Below, in pieces: positions 52,438 through 62,247 of a stretch of DNA of 64,000 nt; position 1 is the first letter of the stretch; every line of letters begins with the position of its first letter. Source of the stretch: Salinibacter sp. 10B (GTDB taxonomy: Bacteria; Bacteroidota; Rhodothermia; Rhodothermales; Salinibacteraceae); contig NZ_MQWC01000004.1 of NCBI RefSeq assembly GCF_002954405.1, positions 62,001 to 126,000 on the forward strand, in the 5' to 3' direction. Below the pieces are notes generated by a model. The model saw only the letters and a list, made by a program, of their open reading frames with translations, did not search any database and was not told the origin of the DNA. Made by a program: the position numbers and the translations under genes.

Positions 52438-53973
52438 TCACTCTCGTCGTTCGGCGACGGTGGTCTCGGGGGCAGGAGGCTCCTCTCTTTCTGTCTGGGA
52501 TTCTTGCTTCATTCGCGCCTCCAACGCCCGGAGTTGGCCCGCAAACAGAAGCCCGTGAACGGGCCGGACGGCATTCCAATAGAGGGCGCCCATGAGGCCT
52601 TTCGGCTCGAAGAAAACGGTTTGCGTGACCTGCGTGCGGGCGTGTTCGTCTGAGGCCGGCGTTACGTCAAACTGCAGCCAGGCGCGGCCGGGCATTTGCA
52701 TTTCCGCCCGAAGACGCAGCAGGCGCCCCGGTTCGAGTGCTTCCACGCGCCAAAAGTCCACCGCATCGCCCACGCGAAGGCGGGTCTCGTGCCGGCGGCC
52801 CTTCCGGAAGCCGACACCGCCCATTAACTGATCGATCCAGCCCCGTAGGTGCCAGAGGGCATCCCCGTAAAGCCATCCGGTCTCTCCACCCAGACGACGG
52901 ATTGTATCGAAGGCCGTTTCGGGGGGGACGTCCACGGCCGTAGTGCGCACTTCTCGGTAGAGCCCCTCCGTCGTATCGAGGGTTGTTGTGCGGCTGGGGG
53001 AGCGGGGGGTGGACGAAACAGCACTATTCCAGACGGTGGGCAACTCATCGGACTCGACACGACGCAGGGCGAGACGCACGGCTGCCTCAAAGGCCATCGG
53101 TTCCACGCTGGGGAAAAGCCGACGGGCCTCTTCGGGATCGTCGACGACGACCTCGTTGTCCAGGCCCTCAATAAGGGGACGGGCAATACTGTTTGGGACT
53201 GGCGTCACGAGCCCGACCCAGTGGGACGAAAGCCGGGGGGTTAGAAAGGGGACGTTCACGATCCAACGCCGCAAGCCACGAACGGCAGCGTAGATCTGAA
53301 ACATGTCTCGGTAGGTGAGGACATCGCGTCCCCCGATCTCAACAATTTCTCCAGCACTCTCCGGTTGGTCGAGGGCAGCAATCAGGTATTGCAGTACATT
53401 TCGGATCGCAATGGGCTGAGTAGGCGTGTGCACCCACTTTGGGCAGATCATGAGGGGCACCCGCTCGGTGAGGTAGCGCACCAGTTCGAACGAGAGACTT
53501 CCGGATCCCACGATCTGAGCGGCACGAAACTCGGTTACGGGGATCGGGCCGTCCCGAAGCACGTCTCCCGTTTCGATGCGGCTCTGCAGATGCTTCGACT
53601 GGCGAGATCCCTTTGGACGCATGCCGCCCAGGTAAATCAAGCGGTCCACGCCCGCGTCTTCCGCAGCGGTACGGATATTTGTGGCTGCCCGTCGGTCTCG
53701 CTCCGCAAACGTGTCTTCCCCTGAGCCGAGCGAGTGGATGAGATAGTAGACGACACTCACATTTTGCATGGCAGGGGGCACCGTTTCGGCCTGCAGGGCG
53801 TCCCCCTCAACAACCTCCACGTCGGTGCCCCAGGGCTGAGCGCGAAGGCGGTCGGCATTTCGCACGAAGCAGCGCACGGTGTATCCTTCACGCAGGAGGC
53901 AGGGCACGAGACGTCCCCCCACGTATCCGGTGGCGCCGGTGACGAGCACAGTGGTAGGAGAAGACTGAGCCAT
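52438..53973 (-). CDS. NmrA-like SDR fused to DUF2867
   Basis: 511 residues. The first 300 are an atypical short-chain dehydrogenase with TGATGYVGGRLVPCLL and the NAD(P)-binding GDAL and SLGSGEDTF segments, like YwnB/NmrA proteins. From about 330 there is a DUF2867 domain (SRPBCC-like; VRTTAVDVPPETAFDTIRRLGG, FFEPKGLMGALYW). Such fusions are frequent in bacteria next to photolyase or TspO genes, but no reaction is known. The protein has no membrane helix. Confidence 0.9.
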   Translation of the reverse strand: MAQSSPTTVLVTGATGYVGGRLVPCLLREGYTVRCFVRNADRLRAQPWGTDVEVVEGDALQAETVPPAMQNVSVVYYLIHSLGSGEDTFAERDRRAATNIRTAAEDAGVDRLIYLGGMRPKGSRQSKHLQSRIETGDVLRDGPIPVTEFRAAQIVGSGSLSFELVRYLTERVPLMICPKWVHTPTQPIAIRNVLQYLIAALDQPESAGEIVEIGGRDVLTYRDMFQIYAAVRGLRRWIVNVPFLTPRLSSHWVGLVTPVPNSIARPLIEGLDNEVVVDDPEEARRLFPSVEPMAFEAAVRLALRRVESDELPTVWNSAVSSTPRSPSRTTTLDTTEGLYREVRTTAVDVPPETAFDTIRRLGGETGWLYGDALWHLRGWIDQLMGGVGFRKGRRHETRLRVGDAVDFWRVEALEPGRLLRLRAEMQMPGRAWLQFDVTPASDEHARTQVTQTVFFEPKGLMGALYWNAVRPVHGLLFAGQLRALEARMKQESQTEREEPPAPETTVAERRE

Positions 53974-54322
53974 GCCGAAGAAAGCCTAGGTTCAAGGACA
54001 ACATACTTTAAGTACGAATCAGAACGGCATTGGGTTGCTTTGGCAGGGCAGGGGCCACCGCTCGAATCGATCGGCGCCGAGCGTCCATTACGAGAATATT
54101 CCATCGGACTGAAAACTACGACTGGGCTTCGGTCATCTCATCTCACCCACTCATACTCTCCGAAATGTGGGTGAAGAGAGTGGAGCTATCCGTCCAGGCA
54201 GAAGCGGAGACAATTGTTGCCGCAGTGCGGTACTATTTCCTGCTGCATCAGCAACAGAGGAATCTTTGTGCACGGATGGAAGGGTTCTCGACACTACCTT
54301 TATAGAAACACCTTTCGAAATC
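53974..54322. other. Intergenic region between divergent genes
   Basis: About 350 bp. A Bacteroidota-like box is not obvious. No gene is supported. Confidence 0.45.
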
Positions 54323-54529
54323 ATGGCTGAAGTTGAAGACACCCAAACCTGGCCCGAGTTGGCAATTAGCCTCTATGACAAGCTCACGGGCCGGGGGGCC
54401 GAAATTACCTATGAGTTCGAGGACTTTGAGCTCTTTGTCCCAAGCAGGGCCGGAGAGGATCCGGAGTACGCTCACTGGAAGATGGACGGCACTCTCAAAA
54501 TCCGAACCAAGGAAAACGGGACCGGATAA
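54323..54529 (+). CDS. amphi-Trp domain protein
   Basis: 68 residues from ATG 54323. The amphi-Trp domain appears nearly complete: EITYEFEDFELFVPSRAGE and HWKMDGTLKIR, with the second conserved Trp. It is a very acidic small protein typical of halophilic archaea and bacteria; the function is unknown. It starts a short plus-strand run with two proteins of unknown function. Confidence 0.82.
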   Translation: MAEVEDTQTWPELAISLYDKLTGRGAEITYEFEDFELFVPSRAGEDPEYAHWKMDGTLKIRTKENGTG

Positions 54530-54648
54530 GTTGGCCCTGTTGGTTTCTGCGTTCTTGTGCAGTTCGGCGAGGTGCCCGGCGCCTGGGCCCTCGCTAGAAC
54601 TGTGCTGGAGATCCACCCCCGCCTCTCGATTTTTAGCTCTCTGGCGTT

Positions 54649-55071
54649 ATGGCCCAGCCCCTCGAAGTTCTTGCAGATCTACAGCTTGCCGTTGACGGGA
54701 AGGACGTTGACATTCAGTCCGATGGTAATCACATCGTTGTCGACGTGCCCAGTCTTCAGGTTGGGCGCCGCCTTATGTCTAGCGGCCCCCTCTCCCGGGG
54801 AGGAGCCCGCACGTCCCGGCGTATTCACAAAGCCCTCAGTGTGACTGGGCTTTCGGCCGAGATTCGACTGAACGGAACTCCGTTTGCGCGGCTCGGACGC
54901 GGGGCACATCCCGGTCGCCTGGAACGTCTCTTCGGGCTTCCGGGGGTGGAGCTTTCCCCAACAGAGCCCGTTCGGGCAGCAGCGCGTCGCCGTCCGTTGG
55001 TCACAGCTGCTGTTCTTCTTGGCCTCGTGCTGTTGATCGGACGTCTCGTGGTTCGGTACGTCCGGTCGTAA
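54649..55071 (+). CDS. Unknown protein with C-terminal membrane helix
   Basis: 140 residues. The soluble N-terminal part has strands (DVDIQSDGNHIVVDVPSL, AEIRLNGTPFARLGRGA) followed by a basic stretch and one membrane helix (PLVTAAVLLGLVLLIGRLVV) at the end. I do not recognise the family. It may be a peripheral membrane protein facing the cytoplasm. The gap to the next gene is 120 bp. Confidence 0.7.
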   Translation: MAQPLEVLADLQLAVDGKDVDIQSDGNHIVVDVPSLQVGRRLMSSGPLSRGGARTSRRIHKALSVTGLSAEIRLNGTPFARLGRGAHPGRLERLFGLPGVELSPTEPVRAAARRRPLVTAAVLLGLVLLIGRLVVRYVRS

Positions 55072-55191
55072 CGATTTCAGGGGGGAAGGCAACGCAGTTG
55101 AGGGGGACGTTTTCGACCATTCTGCTTCGGTCTGCCGTGTAGTCAGGTACGGCCGTTTGGCGTTGTATGTCTCACTACTTGACTGCGTGTC

Positions 55192-56115
55192 ATGGGCGAT
55201 CAGTCTGGGGTTCGGGTTCTCTTCCTTGTTTTGTACATAGCCGTGCTGGCGGGGTGTGGAGGCACGACTGAGCCCCAGTCGGAGAGGGCTCCGATCACGG
55301 ATGTCTCGTATCTGACGGCGGACGTTTGGAACGATGGGCAAGCAGAAGTAGCCTTCTACCAAGTCGAGCGGACGCGAGATCAGTACGGTCGGTCCAACCA
55401 ACAGCGATTTGTCGTGGGGACGTATCTCGTGAAGCATCGCTTTCGCCCCACGGCCATGACGAAGGCGACCGATGGCACTGGTACGCCGGCGTTTAAGTAC
55501 GCCTTCTTTTACGAGCTAGACAGCGGGTCGTATCAGTATAAGCGCAACTGGGTCGTAAACGCTCGGCAGAACGACCTTCGTCCGTTCAAGCACTCGTTCA
55601 CGAGCTTCGACTGGTGCTCAAACCAGTACCGGGAGATGGCCTTTCCGCCCGATGGCCGGGTCGAGGTCCGTATGCGTAGTGACGACTACGGAAATCGTCG
55701 AACCTCCTTTTCGTCTCGTCCGCAGTCGTACCCCCCGGCGGAACTTCCTCTCCTCATTCGAGGGCTGGATTTTGGCCGGTCAGACACCCTCCGCTTCCAC
55801 GTCACCGTTGCGGACAGTGCCGAGCACGTGCCTGCGAAGGCCGTCCGTTTAGGACGAGACTCGCTTGACATCGCGGCGGGAACGGTTCCGGCCGAACGAA
55901 TCGCAGTGAGTTACGAGTCGCCGGTGCCCTCTCTGATCGGAGAAGTCACCGACAGCGTCGAGACGTACTGGCGGGGAATCGGCGCGCAGCGGCGGCTCCT
56001 TCGGGTGAACGCGGAAAGCGGGCGCTATCAGATGGAGTTGGTGGAGCACGTTCGCAGTCCGTACTGGAAGGAGAACATTTGGACCCGTCTCGCCCGCGTG
56101 TCTGAACGGCCATAG
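55192..56115 (+). CDS. Lipoprotein of unknown function
   Basis: 307 residues. A signal with lipobox LAGC (residue 20 or so) makes it a lipoprotein. The mature part is beta rich (EVAFYQVERTRDQYGR, KYAFFYELDSGSYQYKRNWVV) and has no known motif. The phrase PFKHSFTSFDWCSNQY and the late YWKENIWTR hint at a family found in marine/halophilic Bacteroidota, but I cannot name it. Confidence 0.75.
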   Translation: MGDQSGVRVLFLVLYIAVLAGCGGTTEPQSERAPITDVSYLTADVWNDGQAEVAFYQVERTRDQYGRSNQQRFVVGTYLVKHRFRPTAMTKATDGTGTPAFKYAFFYELDSGSYQYKRNWVVNARQNDLRPFKHSFTSFDWCSNQYREMAFPPDGRVEVRMRSDDYGNRRTSFSSRPQSYPPAELPLLIRGLDFGRSDTLRFHVTVADSAEHVPAKAVRLGRDSLDIAAGTVPAERIAVSYESPVPSLIGEVTDSVETYWRGIGAQRRLLRVNAESGRYQMELVEHVRSPYWKENIWTRLARVSERP

Positions 56116-56183
56116 CGACAGGGCTCTCCTGCAGGCTCTTTGTGCTTCCAAACAGGATAGGCCTGTTTGGCGCCCGACGTCGT

Positions 56184-57989
56184 TCAGGTCGTGCCCCCAG
56201 TGACAAGCTCTCCGACCCCGAAGGAGCCGTCGGCGGACGTAAGCTCGGAGGCGGGTCGGAAGTTGGGATGGGCATTGAGATAGGACTGCGGATCGGCCCG
56301 GAGAAGGCGAATCACTGCGTCAGCAAGCAACTGACCGCCCACGGGGCCAAGCTGGTCGTCGTGAGATTCCTGATACTGATGCTCGGCTTCGGCCAGAACG
56401 TAGTAAAGGAGGGGCGTTGCCCGGAGGCCCAGCTTTCGGAGGACAGACGTATTGGGAAGCGTTCTCCGTTTGCCCAACGCTCGGGCAACGTCCTCGCCCG
56501 ACGGCAGGCCGGCACGCTTGCCCTGGAGGAAAAAGCGCACCGCGACGGACCGCCGGGCCGGACGAGGGTCCTCGACGAGCGGCAAGTTCAGAAAGGCGGG
56601 CGTGATTTTCGTATCGATCAGTTTGCTTGGCTGCGTAGGCGTGTCGCCGAGGGCGAAGAATCGAGGCCAGTCTATGGCCAGTCGGGACGGAATCGACTGA
56701 GAGTGGTGACGCAGTAGCGTGTCTGAGGTGTCGTCGGCGGGGACCAGGGAGACCGTCGCGTCTTCGTTGATTCGGTATTTGAGTCGAACCTGTGAGTACA
56801 CGTACCGAAGAACGCCCTGGGCCACTTCAAGTGGAAGGGTGGGGGGCGCTTCGACTCTACGCTCTCGTTCCAAGGCGTCCGTCACTGCCTCGGGTCCGGC
56901 AATTTGTGGCAAAAAGTCGTGCACCAGGGCCCACTGATAGTGCCACCGCACCTGCTGTTTGGCCTGGTCAAAGAGGGCCCGTCCGTGATCCCCAGAAGAG
57001 GCCACGAGGTCCACCACGTGGTTATGAAAGCGGAGAAGGGCTAGATGCAGTTGGGCCAGTACGACATTTTCTGTATTCCGCGGGTCCGCTATGAGCGCCC
57101 GTCCCTGGCGGTTGCGGGGCAGGTCTTGTTTGGTGCCTGCCGGACTGTCCAGCAGGCGCCCGGAAAAGTGGTTGTGATCATAGAACGCGTACAGATGCGG
57201 GGCCATCTCGGGCCCGGGTCCATAGAGGGATTGGAGCCGGAGGGAGGAGGTGCCGTGCTGCTCTCGCTTCCGCAATCGGTCCACGCTTGCCTGCTGCACC
57301 AAGTCATAGGTTAGGTCGTGGATGAGAAACTGGGCGAAGAAGGTGAATCCGGCCGGGAGGTTGGGGCTGTCGTACGAGTTTTCGGCCCAAAGAGACTTGC
57401 GTTCACTCATTGGGCCGTCCGGCTCGCCCAGATGTTCTAGCATCTCGTCCGGGGGCTGGTGGGCGGGGAGGGCGTCGAAGCGCCGCGGAAATGGCAGGGG
57501 GGAGTGGGACGGCGCGCTGGCGTCGGGCAGCTCATGGCCCAAGGCCGCCGAATAGGCCGGAACGGCCGGCTCCGGCGTACGAGGCACGATGCGGAGGCGC
57601 CCCAGGTCGTAGGGCGACGATTCGACCGTAAAGGGATCAGTCTGATGAATAACCTCCGACCGCCCGTCGATATACGCGGTGAACCGGATTGTGGGAGGGG
57701 AAGAGGGATCCAGCGGCTCATTGACGGTGAGGCTGAAGGCTCCGTTTGCGTCCGTCAGCGTCCCGCCGAGGCGCCGATCCTGGGGGGCATCCACTGCGTA
57801 GGCCTCGACAAGCAGTCCCACGAGGGGGGCGTCCGAATTCACTTCCAGGAGCGAGCCAGTAATTTCGTAGGACGAGGGCACGAGTGGCGAGGAGCATTTG
57901 AATGAAAGGTAGGCGACTGGCGAGGCCCCGAGGGCCCGTTGCGAGGAGAACGGGCCGAGGTGCACGCCCCGACGTAAGCGGAGCGCCAC
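56184..57989 (-). CDS. Animal-type haem peroxidase with N-terminal transthyretin-like domain
   Basis: 601 residues. N-terminal about 40-150: a beta-sandwich domain (ITGSLLEVNSDAPLVGLLVEAY, GTLTDANGAFSLTV) of the carboxypeptidase-regulatory/transthyretin type. The peroxidase domain follows: FAQFLIHDLTYDL with the distal His, ADPRNTENVVLAQLHLALLRFHNHVV and YQWALVHDFLPQI, which hold the proximal His and conserved Arg/Asn. Such enzymes oxidise halides or organic substrates with peroxide. There is no classical signal peptide at the chosen start, the only Met; a later GTG near 57915 is an alternative. Confidence 0.9.
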   Translation of the reverse strand: MALRLRRGVHLGPFSSQRALGASPVAYLSFKCSSPLVPSSYEITGSLLEVNSDAPLVGLLVEAYAVDAPQDRRLGGTLTDANGAFSLTVNEPLDPSSPPTIRFTAYIDGRSEVIHQTDPFTVESSPYDLGRLRIVPRTPEPAVPAYSAALGHELPDASAPSHSPLPFPRRFDALPAHQPPDEMLEHLGEPDGPMSERKSLWAENSYDSPNLPAGFTFFAQFLIHDLTYDLVQQASVDRLRKREQHGTSSLRLQSLYGPGPEMAPHLYAFYDHNHFSGRLLDSPAGTKQDLPRNRQGRALIADPRNTENVVLAQLHLALLRFHNHVVDLVASSGDHGRALFDQAKQQVRWHYQWALVHDFLPQIAGPEAVTDALERERRVEAPPTLPLEVAQGVLRYVYSQVRLKYRINEDATVSLVPADDTSDTLLRHHSQSIPSRLAIDWPRFFALGDTPTQPSKLIDTKITPAFLNLPLVEDPRPARRSVAVRFFLQGKRAGLPSGEDVARALGKRRTLPNTSVLRKLGLRATPLLYYVLAEAEHQYQESHDDQLGPVGGQLLADAVIRLLRADPQSYLNAHPNFRPASELTSADGSFGVGELVTGGTT

Positions 57990-58324
57990 AAATTGTTATT
58001 GTCGCAAAGTGCACGCCACTTAGGACCCTGCAACTGAGGTAGCCGCGACGCCGATCGACCCGAACGTCGGCTTCTGGACTGTATACCTTGATACGGGATT
58101 TTTGGAATGAAGCGTCGCAGGGCACACACCACGCCATGGGCATCCCTTTTTGCGCAGAGCGCCGGGTAGTTGTAAATGGCCGTTCTTTTCCGGAACATGG
58201 TGGGAACGACAAAGACGAATCGTCTCACCGAAACGGTGCCTGTTCTTCCAGTTCACGGTGCGTCTCGGTGAGGAGAAGCGAACTGGCCGGGCACTGCCCA
58301 TCTTTTCCTGACAGCATAGAGTCG

Positions 58325-59680
58325 ATGTCTCGACTTCTTTTTCGGCTCATCGTAGCCATCGTATTCGCAGTGTTTGCACGTCCGGCGCTGGGACAAGTGG
58401 GAGAGACCACCATTACGAAGTGGCAGGGAGGGAAGACCGGAGCGATCTCCATCACCTTCGACGATGGGACGATTAACCACTTCCGGGTTGCCCGTCCACT
58501 GCTGAACGAGCGGGACCTCCCGGGCACCTTCTACATTGTGACGGGGGCGCTTCCGGGCACCCAGGAGACGGGTACATTTGTGGGGCGGTCCGTGGAGAAC
58601 ATCATCAAAGAGACGGCCCGAGACACTACAGATGCCGAAAACTTCTTCGAACGGGCGTCGGCGATCCGGTACCTCGGGTACAAGGGGACCTACACGTACC
58701 ACATGGAGGCGGGAGGGCTCTACGAGCAGGGCCGGGTGCAAGCGGCGTACGATGTGATTGACGAGGGATACCGCAAGGTGCGGCAGGGGGGCCATGAGAA
58801 GAAGGACGGGAGTTGGGACTATCCGCTGAGTGAGTACATGTATGAGGTGATGGCCGTAGAGCCAGGCGTGGAGCTCGTAACGTGGGAAGATCTTCGCTCC
58901 TACGATACTGACGTTCACGAATTTGGAAGTCACACAATCACCCACCCGTACCTGGCGGTGATGGACGCGAAGAACATCCGCTACGAGCTACGGGAGAGCC
59001 GAGAGGCCATCCGACGTCATCTCGGCACGGCCCACACGTTTTCGGCCGAAGCCCCGTTTGGCACGAAAAACGAACGTGTGATGGAGATCGGGCATGAGCT
59101 GTATCCCGCCCTTCGTAACCGCATGCCACGGCCCTATCTGACCGAGATCGAACGGGGAAGCGACGTACAGCCGGGGACGACGAGCACCGCCTACACGCTA
59201 TGGCAACGGGGGCCGTTGTCCGATACTCCCATGACGGAGATGAAGCGGTGGGTGGATGTCACGCAGGAGAACGACAACATCTGGCTCGTGCTGGTTTTTC
59301 ACGGCATCGAGGGCATTGGCTGGGAGCCAAAATCAAAGGCCGAGATGAAAGAGTACCTCGATTATATCGATGCTCGGACCAAGGATCTGTGGGTGGCGAC
59401 GTTTGCCGATGGCACCAAGTACATGCAAGAACGGATGGATGCGCGTGTGTCGACCGAGCGCCGAGAGGATGCTCTTACGGTGACGCTTACCCACTCGCTT
59501 GGGCCCCGGTACGATCTCCCCCTTACCCTCAGAACGTACGTTCCCGGTGCCTGGTCAAACATTCGGGTCAGCCAGGGGGACACCCAACATGAGGCGACGC
59601 TCCAGACCGATGAGAAGGGGACGTACGTTCAGTATCAGGCGCAGCCAAATGAGGGGAGAATCCACATCAGGAACCAGTAG
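58325..59680 (+). CDS. Exported polysaccharide deacetylase
   Basis: 451 residues from ATG 58325, with a signal peptide (RLLFRLIVAIVFAVFARPALG). NodB-homology motifs: ISITFDDGT for the catalytic Asp and EFGSHTITHPYLA for the metal-binding SHxxxH. HTFSAEAPFG gives the third motif. It removes acetyl groups from an N-acetylated polysaccharide such as peptidoglycan or chitin-like material in the periplasm. Residues beyond about 370 form an extra beta domain. Confidence 0.9.
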   Translation: MSRLLFRLIVAIVFAVFARPALGQVGETTITKWQGGKTGAISITFDDGTINHFRVARPLLNERDLPGTFYIVTGALPGTQETGTFVGRSVENIIKETARDTTDAENFFERASAIRYLGYKGTYTYHMEAGGLYEQGRVQAAYDVIDEGYRKVRQGGHEKKDGSWDYPLSEYMYEVMAVEPGVELVTWEDLRSYDTDVHEFGSHTITHPYLAVMDAKNIRYELRESREAIRRHLGTAHTFSAEAPFGTKNERVMEIGHELYPALRNRMPRPYLTEIERGSDVQPGTTSTAYTLWQRGPLSDTPMTEMKRWVDVTQENDNIWLVLVFHGIEGIGWEPKSKAEMKEYLDYIDARTKDLWVATFADGTKYMQERMDARVSTERREDALTVTLTHSLGPRYDLPLTLRTYVPGAWSNIRVSQGDTQHEATLQTDEKGTYVQYQAQPNEGRIHIRNQ

Positions 59681-59748
59681 CTCCGCGGCCTTCGCTCTGT
59701 TCTTCGTTACTGGGGCACAATCGTGCCCTTCTCAGTCCGTCCCGAATT

Positions 59749-61566
59749 ATGTGTCCGCTCTTCAGTGTGCGTATTCTCAAAGTGAATCGTCGAGACTGGT
59801 CCGGAATTGTGTTGTGTGCAGTGCTGGCGTTTTTGGTGCTGCCCCACGTAGGCCGAGCACAGGTGAACGACGACGTGTTGGCGTTCGAGCCGGAGCCGAC
59901 GAGTCAGCTTGCCACGTACGTCGAGCACTACTACGCTGACAAAGAAGCGTTGGATCGAGAGTACGTGTTGGAGGAAGGGACCCAGTATTACGATCGCATG
60001 GAGCAATTTTATGATCGGTGGCTGGCCCGGATGGAGGAGATCGACTATGCTCGCCTATCGGTGGACGAGGCCGTGGATTTTATTTTGCTCCGTCGCAACA
60101 TTCGGAGGGATCGGCGTGAGTTACGAGCAGCCCGCCGCTCGTTTCAGGATGTGCGTTCGACCGTGCCCTTTTCGGATCTCATTCGGTCGTTCCAGGAAAA
60201 GCGAAGTGTTGGACAGGATCTTCGGGGACAAAACCTTGCGAAGAAATTGGATCGCCTGGCTCGGGCCATTCAAAAGAAGAGACGGGCACTGGAACGGGGG
60301 GAGCGCCTGTCTCCCGCCCATTCGCGGCGGGCGGTAGAGGTGGCGAAGAATCTGCGGGAGACGCTTAAGAACGCCTACACGTTCTATGAGGGATACGATC
60401 CCGACGTAACCTGGTGGGCAGAAGAGCCCTATCAACACGCCGATTCGACCCTCGCCAACTATGTCACGTTTTTGGAGGAGTGGCGGACCGACGCGGATGT
60501 CGACAAAGAGGGCGAGAGTGGAATTGTGGGCACCCCGGTGGGGGAAGAGGAACTAAAGGCCCGGCTGCGGCACGCCATGATTCCGTACAGCCCGCAGGCA
60601 CTGATTGATATCGCGGAGAAGGAGTACGAGTGGAGCCTGCAACAGATGCGCGCGGCCTCTCGGGAACTGGGGTACGGAGAGGACTGGAAAGCAGCACTCG
60701 ATCACGTCAAAAACAGCTACGTTCCGGCGGGCGAACAGCCAGAACTCATCCACAGGCTGGCCATCGAGGCCACGGACTTTTTGGAGGAACGAGACCTACT
60801 CACCATTCCTGAACTGGCCAAGGAGACGTGGCGAATGGAGATGATGTCTCCGGAGCGGCAACTCCTTAGTCCGTACTTTCTGGGAGGTGAAATCATCTGG
60901 GTGTCCTATCCCACGAACACGATGGATCACGACGCGAAAATGATGAGCATGCGGGGAAACAATCCGCACTTTTCGAAGGCAGTGGTTCATCATGAGCTGA
61001 TTCCGGGTCACCATCTGCAGGGGTTTTACCGTGACCGATACAATGTGTACCGGGACCATTTTGCCACGCCCTTTTGGACGGAGGGGTGGGCCCTGTACTG
61101 GGAACTGCAGCTCTGGGATAAGGGCTTTCCCGATTCGCCGGAGGACCGTATCGGGATGCTGTTTTGGCGGATGCATCGCAGTGCCCGCATCATTTTCTCC
61201 CTGAAGTTCCATCTAGGGCAAATGAGTCCCCAGGAGGCGGTCGACTTTCTTGTAGAACACGTGGGACACGAGGATAAGAATGCTGAGGCAGAGGTGCGGC
61301 GCTCCGTTGCGGCCGACTATCCGCCGCTCTATCAGGCGGCCTATCTCCTGGGCGGCCTGCAAATCCGATCCCTGTACAAAGACATGGTCGTCAATGGAAA
61401 GATGCCTCCGAAAGAGTTCCACGATACAATCCTGAAAGAAGGGGAAATGCCGATTGAAATGACCCGGTACCTTCTGAGGGGCGAAAAGCCGCCGAAGGAC
61501 TTTGAGCCGTCGTGGAGGTTCTACGAGGATTTCGACTACACCGATTATAGGGACGGCGGTGGGTGA
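59749..61566 (+). CDS. DUF885-family exported metallopeptidase
   Basis: 605 residues with a signal peptide (WSGIVLCAVLAFLVLPHVGRAQ). The family zinc motif is HHELIPGHHLQGF near residue 416, followed by FWTEGWALYWELQLWD near 440. DUF885 proteins are zinc-dependent carboxypeptidase-like enzymes; the substrate is unknown. It begins 68 bp after the deacetylase gene. Its stop comes 17 bases before the end of the convergent NTF2-like gene. Confidence 0.92.
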   Translation: MCPLFSVRILKVNRRDWSGIVLCAVLAFLVLPHVGRAQVNDDVLAFEPEPTSQLATYVEHYYADKEALDREYVLEEGTQYYDRMEQFYDRWLARMEEIDYARLSVDEAVDFILLRRNIRRDRRELRAARRSFQDVRSTVPFSDLIRSFQEKRSVGQDLRGQNLAKKLDRLARAIQKKRRALERGERLSPAHSRRAVEVAKNLRETLKNAYTFYEGYDPDVTWWAEEPYQHADSTLANYVTFLEEWRTDADVDKEGESGIVGTPVGEEELKARLRHAMIPYSPQALIDIAEKEYEWSLQQMRAASRELGYGEDWKAALDHVKNSYVPAGEQPELIHRLAIEATDFLEERDLLTIPELAKETWRMEMMSPERQLLSPYFLGGEIIWVSYPTNTMDHDAKMMSMRGNNPHFSKAVVHHELIPGHHLQGFYRDRYNVYRDHFATPFWTEGWALYWELQLWDKGFPDSPEDRIGMLFWRMHRSARIIFSLKFHLGQMSPQEAVDFLVEHVGHEDKNAEAEVRRSVAADYPPLYQAAYLLGGLQIRSLYKDMVVNGKMPPKEFHDTILKEGEMPIEMTRYLLRGEKPPKDFEPSWRFYEDFDYTDYRDGGG

Positions 61567-61583
61567 GGTCCCGAAACGCTCGA

Positions 61584-62105
61584 TTACTCAGTGGCCGGGG
61601 GCGTGTTTGCATTCCAGATGTCGTGGGTGGTTTTCCACGTGCCGTCGGGCTGTTTTTCAAGAATGTTGAGGTACTTGGACGTAGAGGTGACCGGATCGCC
61701 TCCTTCTTCTGGGGTTACGGTGACCGTCGCGATGCCCCGACCGTACGCGAGGGAGTCCGAGACGGCAACGTCTACGTATCGACTAGAAAGTTCGGGGTCG
61801 TATGCATCGAACAGAGACTGGTAGTACGCTGCGACGGCGGCACGTCCGGTGTCGGCCGGTTGGTTTGGGGGCATCAGGACGGCATCCTCTGTAAAGTACG
61901 AGGCGATGCTCTCTGCATCCTCGTTGTTGAATGCAGCTGCTCGGGCGGCGCTCACCTTCTCAATCTTTTGGATTGCTTCTGAGGAGGAAGGGGGGGAAGG
62001 AGATTGACACCCTCCAATGAGAAGGAGACCGATGCACGCGTACGCGAGTGGGCGGGGGACGAGAGCATTCAACGGCTCAGTATGGAAACGGGGGAGAAGC
62101 TGCAT
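61584..62105 (-). CDS. NTF2-like (SnoaL/DUF4440) lipoprotein
   Basis: 173 residues from ATG 62105; a longer version from 62156 or beyond is possible but adds low-complexity sequence. The lipobox is LIGGC near residue 33. The NTF2-like cone fold is seen in IEKVSAARAAAFNNEDAESIASYFTEDAVLMPPNQP and GTWKTTHDIWNANTPP. Such proteins bind small molecules or act as isomerase-like enzymes; function unknown here. Confidence 0.85.
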   Translation of the reverse strand: MQLLPRFHTEPLNALVPRPLAYACIGLLLIGGCQSPSPPSSSEAIQKIEKVSAARAAAFNNEDAESIASYFTEDAVLMPPNQPADTGRAAVAAYYQSLFDAYDPELSSRYVDVAVSDSLAYGRGIATVTVTPEEGGDPVTSTSKYLNILEKQPDGTWKTTHDIWNANTPPATE

Positions 62106-62247
62106 CCGGGGACGAAGGGCGTGGGGGGAACGATGCAAGAATGGGCAAGCGATCATCGGTTCAGACGCGCCGGAGTTTACACCCGTCGGAGAATCGCTGG
62201 ATCCGGCGGGCGCGGATGAGGAACCCCCGTTCCACCGGCCGTGTCCC

